The notes under the pieces were generated by a model. It saw only the letters and a list, made by a program, of their open reading frames with translations. It was not told the DNA's origin and did not search any database. From positions 248,001-312,000 of the forward strand of contig NZ_JAHEBT010000052.1 in assembly GCF_024642105.1 (NCBI RefSeq): 64,000 bases of DNA. The letters run 5' to 3'. The stretch is from Flavobacterium sp. (GTDB lineage Bacteria > Bacteroidota > Bacteroidia > Flavobacteriales > Flavobacteriaceae). Both the position numbers and the translations under genes were made by a program. Of the stretch, positions 25,288 to 34,202 are shown piece by piece (positions within the stretch are counted from its first letter, which is position 1; the number at the start of each line of letters is the position of its first letter).

Positions 25288-25923
25288 TTAGAATTTTAAT
25301 TGATACACTTTATCTAAATCTCTTTCCGAACTAATATTAACATCCAAATCCGTTACAAAACCAGAATTTAATCCATATACCCAACCGTGCAACGTTAATT
25401 CCTGACCATTTCTCCATGCTGCCTGAACTATCGAAGTTTTAGCTAAATCAAACACTTGTTCTTTTACATTCAATTCAACAAACTTGTTAAAACGTTCATT
25501 TTCATCAATAATAGAGTCTAAATATTTATTGTGTAAGCGATATACATCTTTTATATGACGAATCCAGTTGTCAATAATTCCAATAGAATCATTTCCTAAA
25601 GCAGCTTTAACTCCTCCACAGCCATAATGACCACAAACAAGGACATGCTTTACTTTTAATACATTCACAGCGTAATCTAAGACACTCAACATATTCATAT
25701 CTGAATGAATTACCATATTGGCAATATTTCTATGTACAAAAACTTCACCTGGTTTTGCCCCAATAATTTCGTTGGCAGGAACTCTACTATCTGAACACCC
25801 AATCCATAATAAAGGGGGTGTTTGTCCTTTAGCTAAATCTTGAAAATAATTAGGGTCACTTTCTAACGAAGTCTCTACCCATCTCTTATTATTGTCTAAT
25901 ATTTTTTTATAAAAATCTACCAT
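25288..25923 (-). CDS. can: Beta-class carbonic anhydrase
   Basis: 211 residues. Interconverts CO2 and bicarbonate. Zinc ligands C43 (with D45 and R47 in GCSDSRVPA), H99 and C102 (CGHYGCGGV). Lies 53 bases downstream of a SulP transporter in the same direction, suggesting that the pair brings in bicarbonate and balances it with CO2 for carboxylating enzymes. Confidence 0.95.
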   Translation of the reverse strand: MVDFYKKILDNNKRWVETSLESDPNYFQDLAKGQTPPLLWIGCSDSRVPANEIIGAKPGEVFVHRNIANMVIHSDMNMLSVLDYAVNVLKVKHVLVCGHYGCGGVKAALGNDSIGIIDNWIRHIKDVYRLHNKYLDSIIDENERFNKFVELNVKEQVFDLAKTSIVQAAWRNGQELTLHGWVYGLNSGFVTDLDVNISSERDLDKVYQLKF

Positions 25924-25976
25924 TTTTTATGATTTAAATTGTCACTTAATTAGTTAAAATTGCACTAACACCGAAA

Positions 25977-27626
25977 TTAATTAATCGCATCAAAACGTTT
26001 CACTTCTTTTTTTACCATTTCTCTTTTTAATGCATCATAATGATGTTCTATCGTAACATGATTGTCTTCATTATTCTCTAACTGATACTCCTTTTTAAAC
26101 CCTTTCAATTTGACTTTAATATGCTCTTCTTTAGCTCTAATCGTTTTAAACTCGTGGATTAAATCTAAAATATCATGCGCAATATAAATCGTGTCTTTGG
26201 CATCAATGATTACCTTAGAATTTCCAGGAATTGAATTTAATGTTTGTTTGATAGCCGCTTTATTCAAAAACGAAACTTCTTGTGCCAAATCAATATGAAT
26301 TACATCTCCATCAGCATACTCTTCTTTTCTAAAAATGTAAGCTCTTTTCAAATTCCCTTTCAGTATGAAAATCACACTAATAATCATTCCTAAAGCAACC
26401 CCTTTCAGCAAATCTGTAAAGACTACTGCAATTAAAGTGGCAATAAAAGGAACAAATTGGTACTTTCCTTTATGCCAAAAATGAACAAAAGTAGCGGGCT
26501 TTGCTAATTTATACCCCACTAAAAGTAATACTGAAGCCAAAGTGGCCAATGGGATTTTATTTAACAACAAAGGAATTGTCAAAACACTGATTAATAATAA
26601 AACTCCATGAATTATAGCCGACATTTTGGACTTTGCACCTGCTGCATTATTAGCAGACGAACGTACCACTACAGAAGTCATTGGAAGTCCTCCTAAAAGA
26701 GAACTTACAATATTTCCAATGCCCTGGGCTTTCAATTCTACATTAGTGTTTGTGTATCTTTTTTGAACATCCATTCTATCTGCTGCTTCAATACATAACA
26801 AAGTCTCAATCGATGCCACAATAGCAATGGTTAATCCTACAACCCAAACATCTGGATTGAGGAAACCAGCAAAGTTTGGCAACACAATAATCTGTTTGAA
26901 CTCATCTATGGAAGTAGGAACGGGTAACGAAACTAAATGTTCCTTTGCAATAGCTAGAGAGCTTCCTGAATTAATAAAAATTTCATTTAAAATGATACCC
27001 GTAATCACGGCTACCAAAGCCCCTGGAATTAGTTTTATTTTTTTTAGAAAGGAAACTTTATCCCATGCAATCAAGATACTCAATGAAATGATTGACACTA
27101 TAATTGATCCCAATTGAACATAATTCAATACATTAAATAAAGATGAAAATGTGTTACTACCATCCGATTGAATGAAAGATTGATCTCCTTCAAAATCGCT
27201 ATCAAATCCAATAGCATGCGGTAATTGTTTCATGATTATGATGATTCCAATACCTGCTAACATCCCTTCAATAACATTGGTAGGAAAATAATTGGATATA
27301 GTTCCTGCTTTTATAAATCCAAGAACTAATTGGATTAAACCTGCAATAAAGACCGCAGTTAGAAATACGTCAAAGGCTCCTAAATCAGTAATTGCTGTTA
27401 ACACAATTGCTGTTAATCCTGCAGCAGGGCCTGAGACACTGATATGAGATTGGCTTAAATAACCTACTACAATTCCGCCTATTACTCCTGAAATAATTCC
27501 CGAGAATAATGGGGCTCCCGAGGCCATTGCAATTCCTAAACACAAAGGTAGCGCCACCAAAAAAACCACTAAGCCAGAAGCGAAATCTGATTTAAGGTTG
27601 GCAAAAAGATTGATTTTTTTTGTCAT
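25977..27626 (-). CDS. SulP family anion transporter, probably bicarbonate
   Basis: 549 residues. Ten to fourteen membrane helices; SulP signature region LPLCLGIAMASGAPLFSGIISGVIGGIVVGYLSQSHISVSGPAAGLTAIV (split over 20-70), then a C-terminal STAS domain (VIHIDLAQEVSFLNKAAIKQTL...). Relatives carry sulfate, or bicarbonate as in cyanobacterial BicA; the neighbouring carbonic anhydrase favours bicarbonate. A hairpin (CTCACATT/AATGTGAG, 27658-27680) is in its 5' region. Confidence 0.9.
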   Translation of the reverse strand: MTKKINLFANLKSDFASGLVVFLVALPLCLGIAMASGAPLFSGIISGVIGGIVVGYLSQSHISVSGPAAGLTAIVLTAITDLGAFDVFLTAVFIAGLIQLVLGFIKAGTISNYFPTNVIEGMLAGIGIIIIMKQLPHAIGFDSDFEGDQSFIQSDGSNTFSSLFNVLNYVQLGSIIVSIISLSILIAWDKVSFLKKIKLIPGALVAVITGIILNEIFINSGSSLAIAKEHLVSLPVPTSIDEFKQIIVLPNFAGFLNPDVWVVGLTIAIVASIETLLCIEAADRMDVQKRYTNTNVELKAQGIGNIVSSLLGGLPMTSVVVRSSANNAAGAKSKMSAIIHGVLLLISVLTIPLLLNKIPLATLASVLLLVGYKLAKPATFVHFWHKGKYQFVPFIATLIAVVFTDLLKGVALGMIISVIFILKGNLKRAYIFRKEEYADGDVIHIDLAQEVSFLNKAAIKQTLNSIPGNSKVIIDAKDTIYIAHDILDLIHEFKTIRAKEEHIKVKLKGFKKEYQLENNEDNHVTIEHHYDALKREMVKKEVKRFDAIN

Positions 27627-27723
27627 TATATTGAACTAAAATTACACATAAAAATAACTCACATTGAAGAAAAATGTGAGGAAATACATTTTAAAATGAC
27701 TCCATTTTAAAATAGATTATGTA

Positions 27724-28005
27724 CTAAATTAATTCGGGTGGTGGAATAAAAATTCCTAAAGAAACATCATCGTGTTTCAAGGAATTTTCAGTCAATATAG
27801 TTTTTGATACTACATTAGAAAGATAAATTCTGCTAAACACTTGATCGTAATAAAAAACAAGCTTTATATCTTTATGGATTTGTTCTTCTTCTGAAAAACT
27901 GTAGACAACGGAAACATCTGCATCATTCTCAATAGCACTTACAACCGCAGGTGTTATTAAAAATGCAACAAATAGAAAAAGTAATATTCCAGCTATTTTT
28001 TTCAT
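27724..28005 (-). CDS. Small secreted or membrane-anchored protein, unknown
   Basis: 93 residues. N-terminal hydrophobic segment (MKKIAGILLFLFVAFLITPAVVSA) is a signal peptide or anchor; the rest (about 70 residues, FIPPPELI at the end) is of unknown fold. It lies 79 bases after phoU on the same strand and may be read with the pst operon. No family recognised. Confidence 0.55.
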   Translation of the reverse strand: MKKIAGILLFLFVAFLITPAVVSAIENDADVSVVYSFSEEEQIHKDIKLVFYYDQVFSRIYLSNVVSKTILTENSLKHDDVSLGIFIPPPELI

Positions 28006-28084
28006 TGCAACAAAAATAGAGTTTATATTGAGTTTTTGGAATTAATTAAAAAAAAATTAACACATTAAAAACCCTTTCCAATCT

Positions 28085-28744
28085 CTATTCTTCAAATTTC
28101 TCGTGCTTGATGATTTTAGCATTAATCATAAAGAACACATTCTCCGCTATATTCGTACAATGCTCAGAAATACGTTCTAAATGCTTTAAAACAATTACCA
28201 AATTAGTTCCAGAAACGACTGCTTTAGAATTCACTTTCATTTCACCAACAATATTATGAATTGCATCATCGGTTTTATTTTTGATACTTTTATTCAAAAT
28301 AAAAATTTCACCGATCGTAGTCTCATCACGAGTTAAAAAACATTCATTCGTTTTGATCGTGATTTTTTCTACTTCTTTTGCTAACTCCGCTACTTGAAAT
28401 CTAGAAATCAAATCGTGTTTGTCTTTTGTATTTTTTGCTTTTTTGATAATGCTTATTGCCAAATCTCCTATTCGCTCAATTTCATTACTGATTTGCATTG
28501 CCGACATAATGAAACGTAAATCAGACGCAACAGGTTGTTGCAAAGCGAAGATACTCTGACAAATTTCGTCAATTTTTACATCTAATTTATCAATTTTGTG
28601 TTCGGTCTTTTTCACCTCTTTTCCTTCAACAGCAGTTTCAGAAAGCAATGCTTTAACTGACTCTCCTACTTGATTTTGGGCAAGAATACCTATTTTTTCG
28701 ATTACGGTTTTTAACTTTTCTAATTCTATTTCAAAGTGTGTCAT
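28085..28744 (-). CDS. phoU: Phosphate signalling protein PhoU
   Basis: 219 residues, two PhoU three-helix repeats (metal-binding ExxxD motifs in each, for example HKIDKLDVKIDEICQ). PhoU links the Pst transporter to the PhoR kinase, shutting the regulon down when phosphate is plentiful. It is the last certain gene of the pstCAB-phoU operon. Confidence 0.96.
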   Translation of the reverse strand: MTHFEIELEKLKTVIEKIGILAQNQVGESVKALLSETAVEGKEVKKTEHKIDKLDVKIDEICQSIFALQQPVASDLRFIMSAMQISNEIERIGDLAISIIKKAKNTKDKHDLISRFQVAELAKEVEKITIKTNECFLTRDETTIGEIFILNKSIKNKTDDAIHNIVGEMKVNSKAVVSGTNLVIVLKHLERISEHCTNIAENVFFMINAKIIKHEKFEE

Positions 28745-28806
28745 CTTATTATTTTTTAAAAGATAAAAATTACAAATCCTGTTTCCTACTTACCTTATTT
28801 CTTGAA

Positions 28807-29565
28807 TTATCCAAATCTTCCAGTAATGTAATCCTCCGTTTGTTTTTTCTCTGGTTTGGTAAAAATAGTATTTGTTTTCCCCATTTCAATCAATTCGCCC
28901 ATATAAAAGAAAGCAGTATAGTCACTTGTTCTTGCGGCTTGTTGCATATTATGAGTCACGATAATGATTGTATATTGTTCTTTCAATTCGTGAACCAATT
29001 CTTCGATTTTTGAAGTAGAAATAGGATCCAATGCACTTGCAGGTTCGTCCATAAGTATAATATCTGGACTTACTGCCAAAGTTCTAGCGATACATAGTCG
29101 TTGTTGCTGACCACCAGAAAGTCCTAAAGCCGAATCTCCTAAACGATCTTTTATTTCATCCCAAATAGCTGCTTTACGCAAAGAAGTTTCAACGATTTCG
29201 TCTAACTCTGTTTTATCTTTTACACCGTTAATTCTTGGTCCATAAGCGATATTCTCATAGATAGATTTTGGAAACGGATTTGATTTTTGAAAAACCATTC
29301 CTATTTTCTTTCTAATATTCACAACATCAACATCATCATCATAAATATCAATTCCTTCAACTAATAGATTCCCCGTTATCTTAACATCTGGAATCAAATC
29401 ATTCATTCTATTGATACATCTCAAAAAAGTAGATTTTCCACAACCTGAAGGTCCTATTAAAGCTGTTACTTTATTCTTTGGAATCTCCAAAGAAATCTCT
29501 TTTAATGCTTTTTTCTCTCCGTAGTATAACGATAAATCTTCAACTGTAATTTTAATATCTTTCAT
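28807..29565 (-). CDS. pstB: Phosphate ABC transporter, ATP-binding protein
   Basis: About 252 residues from [21 protein letters not shown]; a TTG start 7 codons upstream is possible but unlikely. Walker [10 protein letters not shown], signature [17 protein letters not shown], Walker [14 protein letters not shown], switch histidine VTHNMQQA, and the Pst-specific [13 protein letters not shown]. ATPase of the high-affinity phosphate importer. Confidence 0.97.
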   Translation of the reverse strand: MKDIKITVEDLSLYYGEKKALKEISLEIPKNKVTALIGPSGCGKSTFLRCINRMNDLIPDVKITGNLLVEGIDIYDDDVDVVNIRKKIGMVFQKSNPFPKSIYENIAYGPRINGVKDKTELDEIVETSLRKAAIWDEIKDRLGDSALGLSGGQQQRLCIARTLAVSPDIILMDEPASALDPISTSKIEELVHELKEQYTIIIVTHNMQQAARTSDYTAFFYMGELIEMGKTNTIFTKPEKKQTEDYITGRFG

Positions 29566-29599
29566 TTTCTTTTTATTATTACCCAAATAAGTATCCTAA

Positions 29600-30538
29600 T
29601 TACTTTGCTTTTCTTCTAATTCTAGATCGTATTACAACTGCTACAAGATTTAATGATAATGTTAACAACAATAAAACTAAAGTAGTAGCAAATTGAATCG
29701 GCATTGTTTTCTCTACATCAGATGATTGTGTAGACATAATATAAATATGATATCCCAAATTCATGAATTGATCACTCAATGAACCCGGTAACGTCGCCAA
29801 ATAATACGCAGCTCCTGTAAATAGAATAGGTGCTACCTCTCCAGCTCCACGACTTACAGCCAGAATAGTTCCTGTCATAATTCCTGAAATTGAACCTGGA
29901 AAAACCACTTTTTTTATAGTTTGCCATTTCGTTGCACCTAAAGCCAAACTAGCCTCTCGCAATTCTCGAGGAATCGTTTTTAAAGCTTCTTCTACCGAAA
30001 CAATAATCACTGGCAATGTCAATAATGACATAGTAAGGCTCGCCCAAAGAAGATTGGGCTGACCCCAACGCAATTGACCTCCATTAAAAACGGTATCAGC
30101 TCCTGAACCTACAAATTGAATAAAGAACCCCAATCCAAATAATCCAAAAATAATGGATGGTACTACCGCTAAAGTTCGAATGGAGAAGCGAACAGCTGTA
30201 GCTATTTTAGAATTTTCTTTGGCATACTCCGTCAAATAAATTGCCGTAATAGTCCCAAAAGGCACTGCTGCAATTGACATTACAATTACCAATATAAAAG
30301 TTCCTATCAAAGCTGGAAAAATTCCACCTTTGGTCATTCCGTCAGTTGGAAATGAACTAATAAACTCCCAAGAAAATTTATCTCTCCCTTGATAAACAAT
30401 GATCCCAAGTATAATAAAAAGGATGGCGATAATTAACGCAACTGCTAATTGAGTAGTCCCAACAATCAATTTCCCTTTAATATCAATTCCTTTTCCTCCC
30501 TTAGAAAGAAAATGGTTTTCTGTTGTATTTGTATTCAT
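29600..30538 (-). CDS. pstA: Phosphate ABC transporter permease PstA
   Basis: 312 residues, six membrane helices. The EAA loop (EALKTIPRELREASLALGATKWQTIKKVVFP) contacts PstB. GGIFPALIGTFILV and YLTEYAKEN are typical of PstA. Its start lies 2 bases after the pstC stop. Confidence 0.96.
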   Translation of the reverse strand: MNTNTTENHFLSKGGKGIDIKGKLIVGTTQLAVALIIAILFIILGIIVYQGRDKFSWEFISSFPTDGMTKGGIFPALIGTFILVIVMSIAAVPFGTITAIYLTEYAKENSKIATAVRFSIRTLAVVPSIIFGLFGLGFFIQFVGSGADTVFNGGQLRWGQPNLLWASLTMSLLTLPVIIVSVEEALKTIPRELREASLALGATKWQTIKKVVFPGSISGIMTGTILAVSRGAGEVAPILFTGAAYYLATLPGSLSDQFMNLGYHIYIMSTQSSDVEKTMPIQFATTLVLLLLTLSLNLVAVVIRSRIRRKAK

Positions 30539-30540
30539 AA

Positions 30541-31740
30541 CTATTTTCCTTGGAATTTCTTAATTAATTTTCCTTTCACATAGAACTCTGCCAACGCATT
30601 CAATGCAAATGAGAAAATAAAAAGTAACGAGCCGATGAAGAATAACACACTGTAATGCGTTTCGCCAAAAACAGTCTCAGCCATTTCAGCACCAATGGTT
30701 GCTGCAAATGTGCGCACACTCTCAAATGGATTCGCCGAAACTAAAGCTGCATTACCTGTAGCCATCAAAGCAATCATGGTTTCGCCAAAAACACGTCCAA
30801 CGCCTAATAACAAAGCTGCAAAAATTCCGGGAGTAGCCGCTGGCAGAACAACAAAAAAAGCAGTTTGCCATTTGCTCGCGCCTAAAGCAAGACTAGCTTC
30901 TGTATAGGTTTTTGGTATTGAAGATAAAGCATCTTCTGAAATAGTGTAAATGATAGGTATAGCAGCTAATGCCATAGCTATACCTCCAATAAAAGCATTC
31001 AGTCTTGAATCATAGCCCAATACATTTTGAAAAAAAGAAGCCAACACCATCAAAGCAAAAAATCCAATCACCACCGATGGGAAAGCTGCCAGCATTTCAA
31101 TAACAGGCTTTATGATTTCTTTGGTTCTTTTAGAAGCAAAACAAGAAGTGAACAATGCTGCCAACACAGCCAATGGACCCGCAATTAACATCGCAATCAA
31201 AGTTACTTTCAAAGTCCCTATCAACAATCCTATTAAACCAAATCTTGGATTATCTGATACTGGAACCCATTCTGAAGTTGCAAATGTGTTCCAAGTCTTA
31301 TCCCTGCCTTCTTTGTTTTCAGTTTTTATATCATTTTCTAGTTCTGGACTAGATTCGGTTAATGACTCTACCTCAACACCACCATACGATTCAGGAGCGG
31401 CGTCAGCCTCAGATACTGTTTCTGAACTGTCTGATTCAGACATTAAATCCTCCGTTGGCACACTACCATACGATTCTGGTTGTAATTCTTCAGAAGAAGT
31501 TGAATCGTAGTTTTCTGCAGTAGCCGTAGACACCTCAGTGGTAATTGCTTTTTTCTCTTCTGCTCCAAAATTAAAAATGGGCAAGGATTCCTTAAAAACA
31601 AAAACGAAGATCAATAAAATGATGGCAATCGATAAAAATGCTACTGACGAGATAATTTTCTCTGCAAGAAATTCTGAAAGTCTAAATTGTTTTTTTAGAC
31701 TCTCTTTTGAGAAATTAGTTGTTGACATTTGAGAATTCAT
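30541..31740 (-). CDS. pstC: Phosphate ABC transporter permease PstC, with acidic insert
   Basis: 399 residues, ~80-100 longer than usual. First helix ~33-50, then an insert of ~90 residues rich in Ser, Glu and Asp, then the normal core from WVPVSDNPRFGLIGLLIGTLKVTL on, with EAA loop ALSSIPKTYTEASLALGASKWQTAFFVVLP. The insert lies in the first periplasmic loop and contains degenerate repeats (ENYDSTSSEEL, ESYGSVPTEDL, ESYGGVEVESL). Role of the insert unknown. Confidence 0.95.
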   Translation of the reverse strand: MNSQMSTTNFSKESLKKQFRLSEFLAEKIISSVAFLSIAIILLIFVFVFKESLPIFNFGAEEKKAITTEVSTATAENYDSTSSEELQPESYGSVPTEDLMSESDSSETVSEADAAPESYGGVEVESLTESSPELENDIKTENKEGRDKTWNTFATSEWVPVSDNPRFGLIGLLIGTLKVTLIAMLIAGPLAVLAALFTSCFASKRTKEIIKPVIEMLAAFPSVVIGFFALMVLASFFQNVLGYDSRLNAFIGGIAMALAAIPIIYTISEDALSSIPKTYTEASLALGASKWQTAFFVVLPAATPGIFAALLLGVGRVFGETMIALMATGNAALVSANPFESVRTFAATIGAEMAETVFGETHYSVLFFIGSLLFIFSFALNALAEFYVKGKLIKKFQGK

Positions 31741-31778
31741 CTGAGTGGATTAAAGAAAAATAAAATTGGACTTAAAAA

Positions 31779-31808
31779 ATTATCCCTCCCTAAGTAGGAA
31801 GGGATAAT
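31779..31808 (-). terminator. Hairpin with T-run between pstS and pstC
   Basis: 13-bp stem with one mismatch (ATTATCCCTCCCT, loop AAGT, AGGAAGGGATAAT). On the minus strand it is followed by TTTTTT. It is placed to end most pstS transcripts while letting some continue into pstCAB, a common way to make excess binding protein. Confidence 0.85.
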
Positions 31809-31817
31809 TACTTGTTT

Positions 31818-32648
31818 TTATTTTACTGGAAAGTATCCTACTCCTGCAATTATTTTTTGTCCTTCTGAACTCAAAATCCAGTCAATGAATTTTTTAGTTT
31901 CACCTGTTGGCTTTGAAGTTAAATACATGTATAAATATCTTGCAATTGGATATTTTTTGTTTTTAATATTTACTTCTGTTGGCAAATATCCTTTACTATT
32001 AGCATCTTTTTTTACTTTACAGTCTTTAACACCTTCTGCATAAGCCGCTCCACCATATCCAATACTGTATTTGTCTTTTTTTACCGCATTGATGATAGCA
32101 GCAGTTCCTGGCAAGGTTTGACAAGTGGCTGCAAAATCAGTTTGAACTACGTGCTCTTTAAAGAACTCAAATGTACCTGAGCTACTTTCTCTACCATACA
32201 ATTGGATTTTAGCATCATCTCCTCCTACTTGTTTCCAGTTGGTAATTTTTCCAGAGAAAATACCTCCAATTTGAGCAATTGTTAATTCCGAAACTTTATT
32301 CCCTTTATTTAAAAAGACAGACAAACCATCTTTAGCACAAGGAATTTGAATAGCATTTTTTCCAAATTTTGCTTTAATTTTCTCTAACTCTGCAGGTTTA
32401 ATTGGACGGCTTGAGTTAGCAATATCTGTTGAACCATTAATCAAAGCAGCTAATCCTACTCCTGAACCACCCCCAGTTACTTGAATAACCGTTCCAGGAT
32501 TTTTCTTCATATAGATCTCAGCCCATTGTTGTGATAAAATCACCATAGTATCCGATCCTTTAATTGTAATTTTACCTAAGGAAGTAAAAGAATACCCAAT
32601 AGCCATTATTACTAAAACAGCTATAATTTTTAATTTTGTTGTTTTCAT
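31818..32648 (-). CDS. pstS: Phosphate-binding protein PstS
   Basis: 276 residues with an N-terminal signal or anchor (residues ~6-22). Phosphate-binding features: KGSDTM near the N-terminus, GGGSGVGLAALINGSTDIANSSRPI and GRESSSGTFEFFKEHV. Captures phosphate in the periplasm for PstCAB. Starts 26 bases after the porin gene stop, so the two are one operon. Confidence 0.95.
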   Translation of the reverse strand: MKTTKLKIIAVLVIMAIGYSFTSLGKITIKGSDTMVILSQQWAEIYMKKNPGTVIQVTGGGSGVGLAALINGSTDIANSSRPIKPAELEKIKAKFGKNAIQIPCAKDGLSVFLNKGNKVSELTIAQIGGIFSGKITNWKQVGGDDAKIQLYGRESSSGTFEFFKEHVVQTDFAATCQTLPGTAAIINAVKKDKYSIGYGGAAYAEGVKDCKVKKDANSKGYLPTEVNIKNKKYPIARYLYMYLTSKPTGETKKFIDWILSSEGQKIIAGVGYFPVK

Positions 32649-32674
32649 TTTGATAAGTTTACTAGTTATATATT

Positions 32675-33967
32675 TTAGAAATTAAATTGAGCTTGTAAAC
32701 GCAATAAATTACCTTGCTGTCTGTTATTTCTTAAAGCACTATCTTCAAAAGTTCTATCAGCAATAACCCACTCAGCTGTTAATTCAAAAGCTTTGAAAGG
32801 TTGCCATTCGATTCCTAATTCGTAGTCTCTAACCACATAACTTCTTGCATCTTTTTCAAATTTCTTACCACCATTATAGTATTGAAACTTTGCAAAAGGA
32901 TATAAATATTGTTGTTTTGGCAAATCCAATTTATAGTTCAAAGTTAGGTATCCTCCTTCTAGGTGGGACACTGCAACTGAATTAGTAACCTTTTCATAAC
33001 GTGGCCCTTTTCCAATATTATATTCGGCTTGAATTCCAAATGGTTTTGGATATAAAATGAAGGATGCCGCTATTCTTTCATCATCTACATACGTCTTTTC
33101 GTTTATCGAAACCCCTGAAGAAATCTCACTTCCAAAAGCCCATTTTCCTTTATAAGCCTGAAGTCCTGGCTCAATAATTTGCCCTCCTATTTCAAAAGGA
33201 TAACTAATTCTAGTAACTACGTGTAAGTTTCTATTTCCTTCTGATTTATTCGCTGTTTGCCCATTGTATGCTCCAAAAGCAAACACACCATAATCTCCTG
33301 AACCTTTGTAACCATCTTTAACCAACATCGCAAAACGATCTCTAATTTTGCTTGGTGCCCAATAGAAAAAAGCTCCTAGGTCACGCTCATTGGCAACCGC
33401 ACTATTCAAAGCATCATTACGATCTAATGTTAAACGATTCTGACTTGATTGTAGATTTTCAAATCCGAAAGGCACTTTACTTTGTCCAACTCGTACTCTA
33501 AATTCTTTCTTTGTATCAAAAGACAAATCAAAATAAGCATCTCTTAATTGTACAAAATGATTTACTCCAGAAGCTGGTGAACTTGCAACATCTGGCTGAA
33601 TATAGAAGTAAACATTAGGATGTACCTGACCAGAGAAAACCAAACGTGCGCGTCTAATAAAAAATCCGTTATTTGACTTAGCATCTACTGCTGTTGATGT
33701 AGTTCCCCAAGATTTATCACACTGATCACATGATACTTTGTCATTAGTCGACAACAAACCATTGTATCGTATTTGAGCATATCCTCTCAAGGAAATTTTA
33801 TCGTACCAGAGGTCTTTTTTTGCTTTAGCTTTTTCTTCAGCTAATTTTACTTTATTTATAGAATCTAGAACACGAACTACTTCTTTAGTAATTATTTCTT
33901 TATTAGTTTCTTGAGCACTAACTATACAAGAAAATAAAGCTAAACCTATACCTAAAAATTTTTTCAT
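32675..33967 (-). CDS. Phosphate-selective porin-like outer-membrane protein (OprO/OprP type)
   Basis: 430 residues. Signal peptide MKKFLGIGLALFSCIVSAQ, a short coiled region (~24-50), then a beta-barrel ending in phenylalanine (LLRLQAQFNF), the outer-membrane assembly signature. GYAQIRYNGL, FIRRARLVFSGQVHPNVYFYIQPD and RVGQSKVPFGFENLQSS match the OprO/OprP family. A CDQC motif lies in the first external loop. It leads the pst operon and lies just behind the Pho-box-like site. Confidence 0.9.
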   Translation of the reverse strand: MKKFLGIGLALFSCIVSAQETNKEIITKEVVRVLDSINKVKLAEEKAKAKKDLWYDKISLRGYAQIRYNGLLSTNDKVSCDQCDKSWGTTSTAVDAKSNNGFFIRRARLVFSGQVHPNVYFYIQPDVASSPASGVNHFVQLRDAYFDLSFDTKKEFRVRVGQSKVPFGFENLQSSQNRLTLDRNDALNSAVANERDLGAFFYWAPSKIRDRFAMLVKDGYKGSGDYGVFAFGAYNGQTANKSEGNRNLHVVTRISYPFEIGGQIIEPGLQAYKGKWAFGSEISSGVSINEKTYVDDERIAASFILYPKPFGIQAEYNIGKGPRYEKVTNSVAVSHLEGGYLTLNYKLDLPKQQYLYPFAKFQYYNGGKKFEKDARSYVVRDYELGIEWQPFKAFELTAEWVIADRTFEDSALRNNRQQGNLLRLQAQFNF

Positions 33968-33990
33968 CGTTGTTTGTTTTAATTTTGATG

Positions 33991-34024
33991 CAAAGATGAA
34001 ACCGCTTTGTTAAGTTAATGTTAA
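33991..34024 (-). promoter_or_regulatory. Pho-box-like repeats and -7 element upstream of porin-pstS
   Basis: On the minus strand: TTAACA-N5-TTAACA (34008-34024 on the plus strand as TGTTAA-GTTAA-TGTTAA), an 11-bp-period direct repeat as in PhoB/PhoP boxes. Ten bases downstream lies CATCTTTG (33991-33998), one mismatch from TAnnTTTG. This is the spacing expected when the activator replaces the -33 contact. Confidence 0.7.
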
Positions 34025-34137
34025 CTCAATATTATATTGATAATAAATTAACACTGGCAAAACAATTTATAAACAGTACACAAGAGGGTTTTTAAACTAT
34101 TTGTGTGATTTTTCAGATAGCAACCATCCAAAAATAA

Positions 34138-34158
34138 AAAAAAGGGAAATTTCCCTTT
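34138..34158 (-). terminator. phoR terminator
   Basis: Palindromic stem AAAAGGGAAATTTCCCTTTT; on the minus strand followed by T-rich sequence, ending the phoB-phoR transcript before the porin-pst operon. Confidence 0.7.
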
Positions 34159-34202
34159 TAAAATATATTAGCTTTAAATAAAAACTATCCAATAAAACCG
34201 GA

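Noticed and set aside
28020..28075. Second Pho box near phoU (TTAACACATTAAAAACC)
   Set aside because: Only one TTAACA unit, no 11-bp partner, and it lies downstream of phoU.
31112..31510. 132-residue plus-strand frame opposite pstC
   Set aside because: Antisense image of the acidic insert; composition follows the sense strand.
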